Assembly (NCBI GenBank): GCA_001510335.1
Contig: LFFB01000001.1
Span: 1-41,434, forward strand
Direction: 5' to 3'
DNA: 41,434 bases
From: Actinobacteria bacterium casp-actino2
Lineage (GTDB): Bacteria > Actinomycetota > Acidimicrobiia > Acidimicrobiales > Ilumatobacteraceae
A program made the position numbers and the translations under genes. The notes under the pieces were generated by a model. It was not told the DNA's origin. It was given only the letters and a program-made list of their open reading frames with translations, and did no database searches. This document shows, piece by piece, positions 1 to 9,347 of the stretch; position 1 is the first letter of the stretch; each line of letters starts with the position of its first letter.

Positions 1-1
1 C

Positions 2-892
2 GGACCACTTCTTGTTGCTCACTGTCATGCCAACTGGGTGTTATCAGATATCAAACTTGCCGCCGAAGATGCCGACAACGTAAGCAACGACGACATGCCC
101 GTCGTCATCTTGCATCATCTCGGATTACCCGACGAAGTAGTGATGACTGTTCCCTGGAACGAACTCGATCACAGTATTAAAGCTGATCATTTAACGTCGA
201 TCTACATTCCCGAATTACGCGCACCAGTCGGAAAAGATCTCATCGCGTTTCACGAACTTGCCCGAACGCTACGCCGCGAGTGTCCGTGGGACCGTGAGCA
301 GACTCACCAAACGCTGACAACGTATTTGTTGGAAGAGACATATGAAATTGTTGATGCCATCGCCGCACTTGACATTAACGATGCGCAAACCGACGAACAT
401 CTCATCGAAGAACTCGGCGACTTGCTATATCAAATTGAATTTCACGCTGCGATCGCCGAACAAGAAGGTCGCTTCACTATGGGCGATGTCGCACGGGGCA
501 TCCACGAAAAATTGGTGCGCCGTCATCCGCATGTCTTCGCTCCTAACGAAAATTCTGCGGTCGGATCCGACGCCCTCGTGAAGTCATGGGATGACATCAA
601 AAAGGCCGAAAAAGCCGCCAAAGGAATCGTGGCTGGACCATTTGATGGCATCCCTCAAGCGACTGGTTCATTGGCCTACGCCTCGGCAATTTTGAAACGG
701 GCCAATAAGGCCGGCGTGCCGATCGACTTGCCAAGTCCTGGTGCTCAAGAGCTCGGTGACATCGCCGATCTTGGAATGCATTTGCTTGAAGTTGTGGCCG
801 AATGTCGCCGCCGAGGGGTTGATCCCGAGGTCGCCTTACGAAAAGTCAGCAATATTCAGCGACAAAATGCTGAACGACACACTGACGCCTGA
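2..892 (+). CDS. mazG: Tetrapyrrole methylase–MazG fusion, 5'-truncated by window edge
   Basis: The frame is open to the first base of the window, so the GTG at 38 is not the true start; about 296 residues are visible. The first ~70 residues (PLLVAHCHANWVLSDIK..., ending VPWNELD) resemble the C-terminal end of the tetrapyrrole (corrin/porphyrin) methylase domain of YabN-type proteins. After a linker comes a MazG nucleoside triphosphate pyrophosphohydrolase domain with the CPWD segment, an ExxE motif in LLEETYE and an ExxD motif in EELGD, the acidic metal-binding residues that hydrolyse NTPs to NMP and PPi (family knowledge). MazG acts as a house-cleaning enzyme against aberrant nucleotides. 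It lies 34 bp upstream of enolase, an actinobacterial gene order. The fusion is inferred because the N-terminal part of the methylase domain is outside the window. Confidence 0.88.
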   Translation, partial: GPLLVAHCHANWVLSDIKLAAEDADNVSNDDMPVVILHHLGLPDEVVMTVPWNELDHSIKADHLTSIYIPELRAPVGKDLIAFHELARTLRRECPWDREQTHQTLTTYLLEETYEIVDAIAALDINDAQTDEHLIEELGDLLYQIEFHAAIAEQEGRFTMGDVARGIHEKLVRRHPHVFAPNENSAVGSDALVKSWDDIKKAEKAAKGIVAGPFDGIPQATGSLAYASAILKRANKAGVPIDLPSPGAQELGDIADLGMHLLEVVAECRRRGVDPEVALRKVSNIQRQNAERHTDA

Positions 893-914
893 TGAGTTTT
901 GGTGTCGGCTTCAC

Positions 915-2207
<1,293 letters not shown>

Positions 2208-2278
2208 GGCAAATCGGACACAGCGGGTCTGAGCGGGGATGATCCCACTTGGATGCCCAAAACGGGCAGAATGTAGAG

Positions 2279-2887
2279 ATGGCTCGCGGCAACAAGACCT
2301 CTAGCATTCCGCGCTCGCCGAGCCGATTGCGCAAAGCAACGAAAGCCGCCGCCAAAAAGGGCGTTCGCAAGACCGCCAGGTCAAAAATTGCTGCGGTCTC
2401 AGATCTCACCCGCCCGACGCCTCGCTCGGAGCGCATCGTTCCCAAATTTCTGGGTCGAGTGGCGTTACTGCTCGGGTTCTTGGTGGTGGTCTTTTCCTTC
2501 GGCAACTCTTTCTTGGTGCTGCCTTTGACCTCGTGGTTTGGCCAGCGCACCGAAATCGATAGTCGGCAATCGGAGCTCGACACCATCAAAAAGGCCACGG
2601 ACGAACTTCAGACCGAAGTTGACCGACTCAAAACCCCAGAAGGCGTTCAAGATGCCGCCCGCGAAGAACTCGGCTTTGTGGTCGCTGGCGAAGCCCGTCA
2701 GCAAATCGTCGGCGAAGCCACCGCCCCGATCGATCTCCCCACGGGTTGGCCATACGATCTCGTCACCCAAATCATTTCGGTCAAAGTCAACGATGCCGCC
2801 ATGAAGGCCGCAGCCGAGGCAGCCAAGAATGCCCCCGACACAACGGCGGCGCCGATCGTCGCCGAAGTCCCTGTCAGCACCCCATAA
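2279..2887 (+). CDS. FtsB/DivIC-like septum formation initiator protein
   Basis: 202 aa from ATG 2279. A basic cytoplasmic N-terminus (~55 residues rich in Arg, Lys and Ala) is followed by one transmembrane helix at about 61-81 and a charged heptad-like segment at about 88-119 consistent with a coiled coil. Then comes the DivIC/FtsB-type AAREELGFVVAGE motif near 126-138, and a C-terminal Ala/Pro/Thr-rich tail. FtsB/DivIC proteins bridge divisome components at the septum. An in-frame TTG at 2249 would add 10 residues, but ATG 2279 has a -10-like CAGAAT 6 nt upstream. Position directly after eno is the conserved synteny of this family and supports the call. The tail beyond the motif (about 60 residues) is longer than in minimal FtsB. 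Confidence 0.82.
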   Translation: MARGNKTSSIPRSPSRLRKATKAAAKKGVRKTARSKIAAVSDLTRPTPRSERIVPKFLGRVALLLGFLVVVFSFGNSFLVLPLTSWFGQRTEIDSRQSELDTIKKATDELQTEVDRLKTPEGVQDAAREELGFVVAGEARQQIVGEATAPIDLPTGWPYDLVTQIISVKVNDAAMKAAAEAAKNAPDTTAAPIVAEVPVSTP

Positions 2888-2897
2888 ACCCTGGCTC

Positions 2898-2912
2898 GAC
2901 CGTGACACGGTC
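2898..2912. promoter_or_regulatory. Operator-like palindrome upstream of CoxL-type gene
   Basis: A perfect 7-bp inverted repeat with a 1-nt centre (GACCGTG-A-CACGGTC). It ends 13 nt before a TAGGGT -10 candidate at 2926, so it would cover the -35 region of the hydroxylase promoter. Its cognate factor is unknown. Confidence 0.4.
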
Positions 2913-2925
2913 GGCTTGCTCGGAG

Positions 2926-2931
2926 TAGGGT
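2926..2931 (+). promoter_or_regulatory. -10 box candidate for CoxL-type gene
   Basis: TAGGGT matches the TAnnnT pattern seen before many genes in this window. Here it would give a leader of about 40 nt that begins at the stem-loop at 2940 and contains a G-rich ribosome binding site before GTG 2980. Confidence 0.35.
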
Positions 2932-2939
2932 CGCAAGTG

Positions 2940-2956
2940 CTGAGAGAAGTTCTCAG
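2940..2956 (+). promoter_or_regulatory. Leader stem-loop upstream of CoxL-type gene
   Basis: CTGAGA-GAAGT-TCTCAG forms a 6-bp stem with a 5-nt loop, 23 nt before the start codon. It would sit at the very 5' end of the transcript if the TAGGGT box is used. It could be an operator or an mRNA stabilising or regulatory hairpin. Confidence 0.4.
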
Positions 2957-2979
2957 TTGATGTCCACGGGGGTTTAGAC

Positions 2980-5268
2980 GTGACCGGTAGCAGCATTCTT
3001 GGCACACGAGTTCTTCGCAAAGAAGATCCAAAGTTTTTGACAACAGGCGGCAAGTACGTTGACGACTTGTTTGAAGAAGAGCGTCTTGTTGGCGCTGTTC
3101 ATGTCACGTACGCTCGCTCGTCTGCTGCGCATGCTCGCATCCTTTCCATTGACACATCCGAGGCCGAAGCAATGCCTGGTGTTATTGCGGTCTTCACCGC
3201 TGAATCACTCGCACTGCAACCCGTCCCCGCAGCATTCAACCCCATGGTTGCGCGCACACTTCTCGCAAGCGACAAAGTTCGTTACGTCGGCGAGCCCGTG
3301 GTCGCCATCGTCACTGAATCTCGCGAACAAGGCGAAGATGCCGCCGAAGCAATCATCATTGACTATGACTACCTTGAAGCATTCGTTGATGTTGAAGCCG
3401 CGATGATGAGTTCAACACTCATTTACGAATCAGCCGGAAGCAACGTTGTGTTTGACACAACTGTGCTCGGCATTCCCGAAAACACTGGCGACGCCTATTT
3501 TGAAGGATGCGAAGTAGTTGTCAAGGGTCGCTTCATGAACCAGCGCGTTGCACCGTGCCCGCTCGAGGTTCGTGGGGCCGCTGCAGTGTGGGGCAACGAT
3601 GGTCGCCTCACGCAGTGGCTGTCAACTCAGCACGCTCAAGGTGGCGTTGATCCGATTGCGGCAGCAAATGGTGTTGATAAAGAACTCGTGCATATTTTGA
3701 CCCCTGATGTGGGTGGAGGATTTGGCGCCAAGATCGGTGCATATCCCGAAGAATTGTTGCTCGGTGTGATCGCTAAGAAGATTGGACGTGCCGTGAAGTG
3801 GCGCGAAACTCGCACCGAATCAATGATGGCTCTTGGTCATGGTCGTGCCCAGTTGCAGTACGTCACCATCGGTGGAACCAAAGAAGGCAAAGTCACTCAC
3901 TACCAGTTGCACGCCATTCAAGATGCCGGCGGATTCGCCGACATGGGAACCATCTTGGCCCCATTCATGACCCGCCCAATGTCGAGCGGTGTGTACGCCA
4001 TCCCGAACATTGAATGCCGCACCACTTCGGTTGTCACCAACACGACGCCAATCGTTGCGTATCGCGGTGCCGGTCGACCCGAAGCAACTGCTGCTATCGA
4101 GCGTGCAATGGACATGTTCGCACTTGAAATTGGCAAGGATGCTGCTGAAGTTCGTCGCATGAACCTCATTCCTAAGTTCCTTGAGCCGCACACCACTGTC
4201 GTGGGCCAGACCTATGACGTTGGCGACTACGAAACGGCACTTGATAAAGTCCTCGTTGCCGCCGACTACAAGGCTCTTCGTGCCGAACAAGCCAAGCGTC
4301 GTGCCAGCGGAGATGCCAAGCAACTCGGTATCGGCGTGAGCGTGTACGTCGAAATCACCGGTGGTGTTGGCAATGGCGAGTCAGCCAAAGTTGAAGTTCT
4401 TGAAGATGGACGCGCCGTTGTGTACACCGGCACCTCACCTCATGGCCAGGGCCACGACACCGCATGGTCGATGCTCGTGCAAGAGCAGACCGGTATTCCG
4501 ATGGACAAAATTGAATTGGTTTGGGGCGACACCGACCTCGTTCCAATCGGAACCGGAACTATGGGCTCGCGTTCATTGCAGCAAGGTGGAAACGCCGTGT
4601 TCCAAGTCGCGGGAACTCTTGCTGAAAAGGCCAAGTCAGTTGCGGCTCGTTTACTGGAAGTCAGCGAAGCCGATGTTGTTCTCGACAAAGATCGTGGCAC
4701 ATTCCATGTTGTCGGTACTCCTGCAGTCACCAAGACTTGGGCCGATCTCGCAGTTGCCGAAAAGGGCACCGGCGGACTCTTGCACGACGAAGTGATCAAT
4801 GTTTCAGGAGCAACCTTCCCCTTCGGCGCACACATCGCCGTCGTTGAGGTTGACACCGAAACTGGTCGCGTCAAGCACTTGCGACAAGTTGCGTGCGACG
4901 ATGCTGGCAAGGTTCTTAACCCACTGTTGCTTGACGGACAGATTCACGGCGGCATTGCCCAGGGCGTTGCCCAAGCACTGCTTGAAGAAGTTTTGTACGA
5001 CGCCGACGGCAACCCCACCACCTCAAACTTGGCTGACTACGGATTTATCTCGGCTGCCGAATTACCAAGTGTTGAAGTGATTCACATGGAAACCCCAACT
5101 CCGATCAACGCCATTGGCGCAAAGGGAATCGGCGAATCAGGAACTATTGGTTCGACCCCGGCGATTCAGTCGGCTGTCGTTGACGCCGTGTCGCACCTTG
5201 GCGTGAAGCACATTGAAATGCCCTGCACCGCCGAGCGGGTATGGCAAGCAATTCAAGCCGCTCAATAA
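2980..5268 (+). CDS. Form II CoxL-like molybdenum hydroxylase, large (Mo-cofactor) subunit
   Basis: 762 aa, the usual length of xanthine dehydrogenase/CO dehydrogenase large subunits. It should bind the Mo-pterin cytosine dinucleotide cofactor and carry out hydroxylation or oxidation, passing electrons to FAD and 2Fe-2S subunits. The active-site loop reads AYRGAGR (360-366), the form II signature. It lacks the AYxCSFR loop with the Cu-binding cysteine of genuine aerobic CO dehydrogenase, so CO oxidation cannot be assumed. Other cofactor motifs visible are GGGFGAK near 245-251, GQGHD, and the catalytic Glu (E719) in GIGESGTIG. GTG 2980 is chosen because a G-rich ribosome binding site precedes it and SILGTRVLRKEDP is the typical N-terminus. 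The matching small and medium subunits are not adjacent but at 10363-11655. Confidence 0.9.
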   Translation: MTGSSILGTRVLRKEDPKFLTTGGKYVDDLFEEERLVGAVHVTYARSSAAHARILSIDTSEAEAMPGVIAVFTAESLALQPVPAAFNPMVARTLLASDKVRYVGEPVVAIVTESREQGEDAAEAIIIDYDYLEAFVDVEAAMMSSTLIYESAGSNVVFDTTVLGIPENTGDAYFEGCEVVVKGRFMNQRVAPCPLEVRGAAAVWGNDGRLTQWLSTQHAQGGVDPIAAANGVDKELVHILTPDVGGGFGAKIGAYPEELLLGVIAKKIGRAVKWRETRTESMMALGHGRAQLQYVTIGGTKEGKVTHYQLHAIQDAGGFADMGTILAPFMTRPMSSGVYAIPNIECRTTSVVTNTTPIVAYRGAGRPEATAAIERAMDMFALEIGKDAAEVRRMNLIPKFLEPHTTVVGQTYDVGDYETALDKVLVAADYKALRAEQAKRRASGDAKQLGIGVSVYVEITGGVGNGESAKVEVLEDGRAVVYTGTSPHGQGHDTAWSMLVQEQTGIPMDKIELVWGDTDLVPIGTGTMGSRSLQQGGNAVFQVAGTLAEKAKSVAARLLEVSEADVVLDKDRGTFHVVGTPAVTKTWADLAVAEKGTGGLLHDEVINVSGATFPFGAHIAVVEVDTETGRVKHLRQVACDDAGKVLNPLLLDGQIHGGIAQGVAQALLEEVLYDADGNPTTSNLADYGFISAAELPSVEVIHMETPTPINAIGAKGIGESGTIGSTPAIQSAVVDAVSHLGVKHIEMPCTAERVWQAIQAAQ

Positions 5269-5290
5269 ATAACCCACCTTCGGTGAGAGG

Positions 5291-5330
5291 GGTCCCGATA
5301 GTCAGCGTTGACGTTGATGATCGGGCCTTT
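5291..5330 (+). terminator. Possible intrinsic terminator after CoxL-type gene
   Basis: Outer stem CCCGAT (5294-5299) with ATCGGG (5320-5325), flanked by GG/CC, encloses an inner stem GTCA-GCGT-TGAC. The structure ends in TTT. It lies 23 nt after the CoxL-type stop and before the ABC operon. The T-tract is short. Confidence 0.4.
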
Positions 5331-5353
5331 CATATATCGACTCAAAGAACTTG

Positions 5354-5359
5354 TAGAGT
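5354..5359 (+). promoter_or_regulatory. -10 box candidate of ABC exporter operon
   Basis: TAGAGT lies 8 nt before the GTG at 5368, consistent with a leaderless or nearly leaderless message. Confidence 0.35.
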
Positions 5360-5367
5360 GCAACCTT

Positions 5368-6387
5368 GTGACCCAAGCACCCATTATTGCAACTGGACTC
5401 TCGCGCTCGTTCGGAACTGGCGACGACGCCATCAAAGCCGTCGACGGAGTTGACCTCGAGGTTCAACAAGGCGAAATTTTCGGTTTTCTCGGGCCCAACG
5501 GCGCAGGCAAAAGCACCACCGTGCGGATGTTGACAACGCTGCTCAAACCCTCCGCCGGCACTGCATTCGTTGCTGGTTACGACGTTGTCAAAGACGCCGA
5601 CAAAGTACGTCGATCAATCGGAGTCGCCCTTCAGGATGCCGCCATTGACCCACTCATGACTGGTCGTGAACTTCTCACACTGCAAGCCGTGTTGTACGGA
5701 CTCTCAAAAGTCGCTGGCAAAAACCGTGGCGAGGAATTGTTGGAACGAGTTGGTTTGACGGCAGCGGCCGACCGACGAGTTGGAACGTATTCGGGCGGAA
5801 TGCGGCGGCGGCTCGACCTCGCGCTGTCACTCGTTCATGAACCAACTGTGTTGTTTTTAGATGAGCCCACAACTGGTCTTGATCCCATGAGCCGACTCAC
5901 GTTGTGGGAAGAAGTCAAGCGGCTGAATGCTGGCGGAACCACGGTGCTCTTAACCACGCAATATCTTGAAGAGGCTGATCAACTTGCTGACCGCATTGCA
6001 ATCATTGATCACGGACACATCGTGCGCCAAGGAGCACCACGTGCACTCAAGGCATTGGTGGGTTCACCAACATTGAGCATCAGTGTGGCCAGTAGCGAAA
6101 CTGCTGAGGCTCGTTCAATTTTGGCGCGCTTTGGTGATCTGCGCCCGACGTCTGAAGGAACTCTCGGTGTTGGACTTGCTCGTGGAGCCGAAGATGTTGC
6201 GGCCGTCATTCGTGCACTTGATGAAGCTGGTCTCAAAGTTCGCCACCTCGAACTTGATGAGCCAAGTCTTGACGACGTGTTTGCTGAAGCAACGGGTTAT
6301 CGCCTTGAAGGTGCCGATGCCGCCAACAAACCAGCTGAATCCGAGGCCGCTCCCGAGGAGAAGAAGTCGCGTCGAGGACGCAAATGA
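5368..6387 (+). CDS. DrrA-type ABC transporter ATP-binding protein
   Basis: 339 aa nucleotide-binding subunit of an ABC-2 exporter. Visible motifs: Walker A GPNGAGKST (42-50), signature YSGGM (141-145), Walker B VLFLDEP (161-167), and TTQYLEEADQLADR, where Gln replaces the H-loop His as is usual in daunorubicin-resistance (DrrA) family ATPases. The C-terminal third is the small accessory domain of this family and ends in a short basic tail (KKSRRGRK). In-frame TTG codons further upstream would add about 20 atypical residues, so GTG 5368 is preferred. The gene overlaps the next one by 4 nt (ATGA), so all three ABC genes are probably translated together. The substrate is unknown; family members export drugs, glycolipids or polysaccharides. 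Confidence 0.93.
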   Translation: MTQAPIIATGLSRSFGTGDDAIKAVDGVDLEVQQGEIFGFLGPNGAGKSTTVRMLTTLLKPSAGTAFVAGYDVVKDADKVRRSIGVALQDAAIDPLMTGRELLTLQAVLYGLSKVAGKNRGEELLERVGLTAAADRRVGTYSGGMRRRLDLALSLVHEPTVLFLDEPTTGLDPMSRLTLWEEVKRLNAGGTTVLLTTQYLEEADQLADRIAIIDHGHIVRQGAPRALKALVGSPTLSISVASSETAEARSILARFGDLRPTSEGTLGVGLARGAEDVAAVIRALDEAGLKVRHLELDEPSLDDVFAEATGYRLEGADAANKPAESEAAPEEKKSRRGRK

Positions 6388-7214
6388 GTCTCTCGATTGC
6401 TGATCCGAAAATGATGGCGTCATCGAGTTCGACGCGCTCACTTCTGCGCCACACATTTGTTCTGACTCGCCGAAGTGTTATCGGTCGTTTACGACAGCCA
6501 GCGGTGTTGGCCCCAGCGTTTATCTTCCCGTTATTCTTTGCTGCACTCGGATCAGCGAGCTTTAACAAACTCGCGAGCGACCCCTACTTCACCGCGAATA
6601 TTGCGACATCATTTTTGAATTACGCAGTTGCTGGCGCAGTTTTACAAGGAGTTCTCTTCGGATCAACTTCAGCGGCCGGCGACTTGGCTACCGATATTGA
6701 GCAAGGATTCTTTGAACGCCTTCTGGCATCACCTATTAGCCGCACCGCCATCGTCTTGGGACGTCTGGCAGCGAGCATGGTGGTTGCTTGTGTTCAAGTG
6801 GTTATCTTCATGACGATCTTCTTGGTGGCAGGTGCCCGCATTGAAAGTGGACCCATCGGTTTCATTGGCTTGATTGGTGGTGGCGCCCTACTCGCGCTCG
6901 CAATGAGCGCAATGATGGCCGGCCTAGCCATCAAGTCCGGAAGCCCCGAAGTTGTTCAGGGCGCTTTCCCATTGGTCTTCGTTTTGATGTTCTTGTCGTC
7001 GGCCTTCTTCCCCCGCCACTACATGAAGGGCTGGTATCGAACTGTCGCCGACTGGAACCCGTTATCGCACGTCGTTGAAGGAATGCAGGGTTTCATGAAT
7101 CATGAATTGAGCGCGTCTCAATTCGCTAAATCGTGGCTTATTCCCTTTGTCCTTGCAATCATCGGAATCGCCTTTGCGCTTCGTGCACTGAATAATCGAT
7201 TGGCCGCATCATGA
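6384..7214 (+). CDS. ABC-2 type permease (DrrB-like), first
   Basis: 276 aa integral membrane protein with about six hydrophobic segments, spread from residue ~38 to the C-terminus. It contains the ABC-2 family features: the amphipathic region before the second helix (TDIEQGFFERLLASPISR, the coupling segment contacting the ATPase) and the late NPLSHVVEGMQG motif. It starts inside the ATPase stop codon (ATGA) and itself overlaps the next permease by 4 nt. Two different permease genes next to one ATPase suggest a heterodimeric channel. Substrate unknown. Confidence 0.9.
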   Translation: MSLSIADPKMMASSSSTRSLLRHTFVLTRRSVIGRLRQPAVLAPAFIFPLFFAALGSASFNKLASDPYFTANIATSFLNYAVAGAVLQGVLFGSTSAAGDLATDIEQGFFERLLASPISRTAIVLGRLAASMVVACVQVVIFMTIFLVAGARIESGPIGFIGLIGGGALLALAMSAMMAGLAIKSGSPEVVQGAFPLVFVLMFLSSAFFPRHYMKGWYRTVADWNPLSHVVEGMQGFMNHELSASQFAKSWLIPFVLAIIGIAFALRALNNRLAAS

Positions 7215-8023
7215 GCAACACCATTGCCGAACAAACAGTCAACACTCGAACAATTTCCGATGGTGCGCGACCTTTTGAGGTTGTTGCCATTTTGGTCAAG
7301 CGCTCCATGATGCGCGTGCGACGCATGCCCTCGGCATTTATTCCTTCACTCGTGATGCCAGTGTTTCAACTCATCGCCTTTAGTGGTACTTTCGGATTCG
7401 CCGTGACAAGTCTTGGTATCAAGAATGCCCTCGACTGGTACGTGCCTTTAAATGCGATGCAGGGAGCCAGTTTTGGGGCACTCGGTGTGAGCTTTGGACT
7501 CATCAATGACATGCAAACGGGCTTCTTCGACCGCATCCTCATGGCACCAACCCCACGTTGGGTCACCGTGGTTTCATCGCTGGCCGCCGCGGTTGTTCGT
7601 TGTGTTGTTCCTATTACTTTTGTGGTCATTGTCGGATATATCGGTGGCATGAATACTCCCGGTGGCTTCATGGCCATTGTGTGCGTAGCAATCGCTTCAA
7701 TCGCAATTGCTGTAGTGGCGGCGGGTTTCGCGCTCGGTCTCACTTTTCGGATGCGCAATCTTGGGGCAGCAACCCTTACTCAGTTCGCAATTTTCTTCAC
7801 CATCTTTTTGTCAACCTCACAAGTTCCCTTGTCGGCCATGAGTGGATGGCTGCGCGGTGTTGCCCGCATCAATCCGATGACCAACATCTTGCGCTTTGCG
7901 CGCCAAGGTTTCTTGGGTGACGTGACGTGGGAGCAGTCATGGGGCGGCATCATCGCGATGGCTGTCCTGCTGATTCTGACTTTCATCTTCGCTATGACTG
8001 GCATCAAGAAGTTTGATCAATAA
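7211..8023 (+). CDS. ABC-2 type permease (DrrB-like), second
   Basis: 270 aa membrane protein of the same family as the preceding gene: coupling segment MQTGFFDRILMAPTPRW, about six hydrophobic helices, and the INPMTNILRFARQG motif near residue 220-235. It starts at the ATGA overlap at 7211. It is likely the second half of a heteromeric exporter with the 5368-7214 products. It ends 6 bp before the stop of the convergent LarA-like gene, leaving no room for a dedicated terminator between them. Confidence 0.9.
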   Translation: MSNTIAEQTVNTRTISDGARPFEVVAILVKRSMMRVRRMPSAFIPSLVMPVFQLIAFSGTFGFAVTSLGIKNALDWYVPLNAMQGASFGALGVSFGLINDMQTGFFDRILMAPTPRWVTVVSSLAAAVVRCVVPITFVVIVGYIGGMNTPGGFMAIVCVAIASIAIAVVAAGFALGLTFRMRNLGAATLTQFAIFFTIFLSTSQVPLSAMSGWLRGVARINPMTNILRFARQGFLGDVTWEQSWGGIIAMAVLLILTFIFAMTGIKKFDQ

Positions 8024-8029
8024 CTCAAA

Positions 8030-9313
8030 CTATTTGGTAACGATTTGTGCGCCCTCGGGCAAAGTCTTCAACAATTCATCGGAGACCCAGCACGATGTGA
8101 GATGCAAGGTGGATCGAATACGAACGACCCGTTTGGGTTCGTTCACTCCCCGACCACACATAGATAACGCTGCTTTGACACACGCTTCTTCATCGCGTAA
8201 CACCATCGGCATTCGACTGCGTCGCACGCCCGATGGACCAGCCGTAAAACAGTTGAGATATGTCTTTTGCCAATCAATCTGTTCGGCAACACTCACTGGA
8301 ATGAAATCGGCCAGGCCGATTCCGAGAACATTGCCAGCCGAAACTTCAGTGATCCCCAACAAGACGATCGTGCCGACCCGCAATTGATCTGTCTCTGCTA
8401 ACCCGTGAACCCAGAATCGACCAGTGACATTTGGGTCCATCGTGGTTCCAGAAATATCTTTTCCGCCACGTTCAATGATCAATACATCAATATCGTTGAA
8501 AGGCAATAGCGGCACCAGATCACGCGCCATTTCGGTGAGGCGACGTTCTTCATCACCACCTACTTGCGAACTCGTTAATGCACTCACTGAAACAATGTCG
8601 CCAGATGCCGATTCAACTGAAGCCACTCCGCCTAACAACCGGCCAGTTGCCCGCAAGGCATCAATACCTTCAAGTAAACGTTCGCGCATTTCAAGTGGAC
8701 CACATGAATGAATTTGCGCGGCGCCTGGTTGCTTACCAAAGCCAACAACTGCCATTTTTGTGCAACCACTTTCGATCGGCCCTTTGAAACAAGTGTGGGG
8801 CTTAATGCGATTCACCGGCAAAATTCGATCAGCAGCGGCCGCGAAACGATCAAGATAAATCGGCATCCCACTGGACGTGCGCGCGACTTCGACTGTTTCC
8901 ATTGTGGCGCGAATTTCAGCACCAACGGTTTCTGGTGTCATGCCGAGCGAGGCCAGCATTTCAAGTTGCCCGTCGGCGGTGCCGCCACCGTGGCTTCCCA
9001 TCGCTGGCACCACAAACGGCTCGGCTCCAAGTTCGCGTAGTCCTTCAATTGTGCCGCGCAACAAATCAACGCGCTGAGTTAGCCCGCGACTACCACCACC
9101 AACTGCAACACTCATTCCTTTTTCAACATCACCAAAAAGACTTTCAATGACCGCGCGACGCGTCGTCGCAACAACATCGGTGACCAAATCTGGACTGGGT
9201 ATTGCTAAGCGAAGTTCCGTGAGTTCGGGAATATGCAAATCAGCGTGAAAAGGCAGATCGATGCCTGCGCTTAACTGCTCCCAGCCTTTTTTACCAATAC
9301 TGACTTCGCCCAT
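8030..9313 (-). CDS. LarA-like (DUF2088) protein
   Basis: 427 aa. The segment around AVGGGSRGL and the PAMGSHGGGTADGQ motif, followed by LGMTPETVGAEI, are typical of the DUF2088/LarA N-terminal-domain family, whose founding member is the nickel-pincer-cofactor lactate racemase. Further conserved-looking pieces are NRIKPHTCFKGPIESGCTKM and a Gly-rich VVGFGKQPGAAQIH. Family members are mostly uncharacterised isomerases or racemases, so no substrate can be assigned. No larB, larC or larE homologue is in the window. It is divergent from the cobalamin-binding gene at 9348 (34 bp apart) and convergent with the ABC operon. I see neither a clear ribosome binding site nor a TAnnnT box at the expected distance, so the ATG at 9313 is the least certain part. 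Confidence 0.75.
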   Translation of the reverse strand: MGEVSIGKKGWEQLSAGIDLPFHADLHIPELTELRLAIPSPDLVTDVVATTRRAVIESLFGDVEKGMSVAVGGGSRGLTQRVDLLRGTIEGLRELGAEPFVVPAMGSHGGGTADGQLEMLASLGMTPETVGAEIRATMETVEVARTSSGMPIYLDRFAAAADRILPVNRIKPHTCFKGPIESGCTKMAVVGFGKQPGAAQIHSCGPLEMRERLLEGIDALRATGRLLGGVASVESASGDIVSVSALTSSQVGGDEERRLTEMARDLVPLLPFNDIDVLIIERGGKDISGTTMDPNVTGRFWVHGLAETDQLRVGTIVLLGITEVSAGNVLGIGLADFIPVSVAEQIDWQKTYLNCFTAGPSGVRRSRMPMVLRDEEACVKAALSMCGRGVNEPKRVVRIRSTLHLTSCWVSDELLKTLPEGAQIVTK

Positions 9314-9335
9314 GCCTACATCGTGGCAGATCGCC

Positions 9336-9341
9336 TACGCT
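9336..9341 (+). promoter_or_regulatory. -10 box of leaderless cobalamin-binding gene
   Basis: TACGCT is followed by 6 nt and GTG 9348. This spacing decides the start codon over in-frame upstream ATGs that would run into the divergent gene. Confidence 0.5.
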
Positions 9342-9347
9342 TGCGAT

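Noticed and set aside
2940-2956. Molybdenum-cofactor riboswitch or ModE site in the hydroxylase leader
   Set aside because: The hairpin is far too small for the known Moco riboswitch and the palindromes do not match a ModE-type site I can recognise; kept only as an unassigned element.
4051-4080. Aerobic CO dehydrogenase (form I) for the large hydroxylase subunit
   Set aside because: The active-site loop is AYRGAGR, without the Cys of the AYxCSFR motif needed for the Mo-Cu site; only a form II CoxL-like label is supported.
5140-5165. tRNA-like GGTTCGA sequence
   Set aside because: It is inside the large hydroxylase subunit coding region and no cloverleaf arms can be built around it; no tRNA was found in the window.
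9261-9347. Upstream ATG starts for the cobalamin-binding gene
   Set aside because: They overlap the divergent LarA-like gene, add unconserved residues and bypass the TACGCT-N6-GTG promoter and start arrangement.
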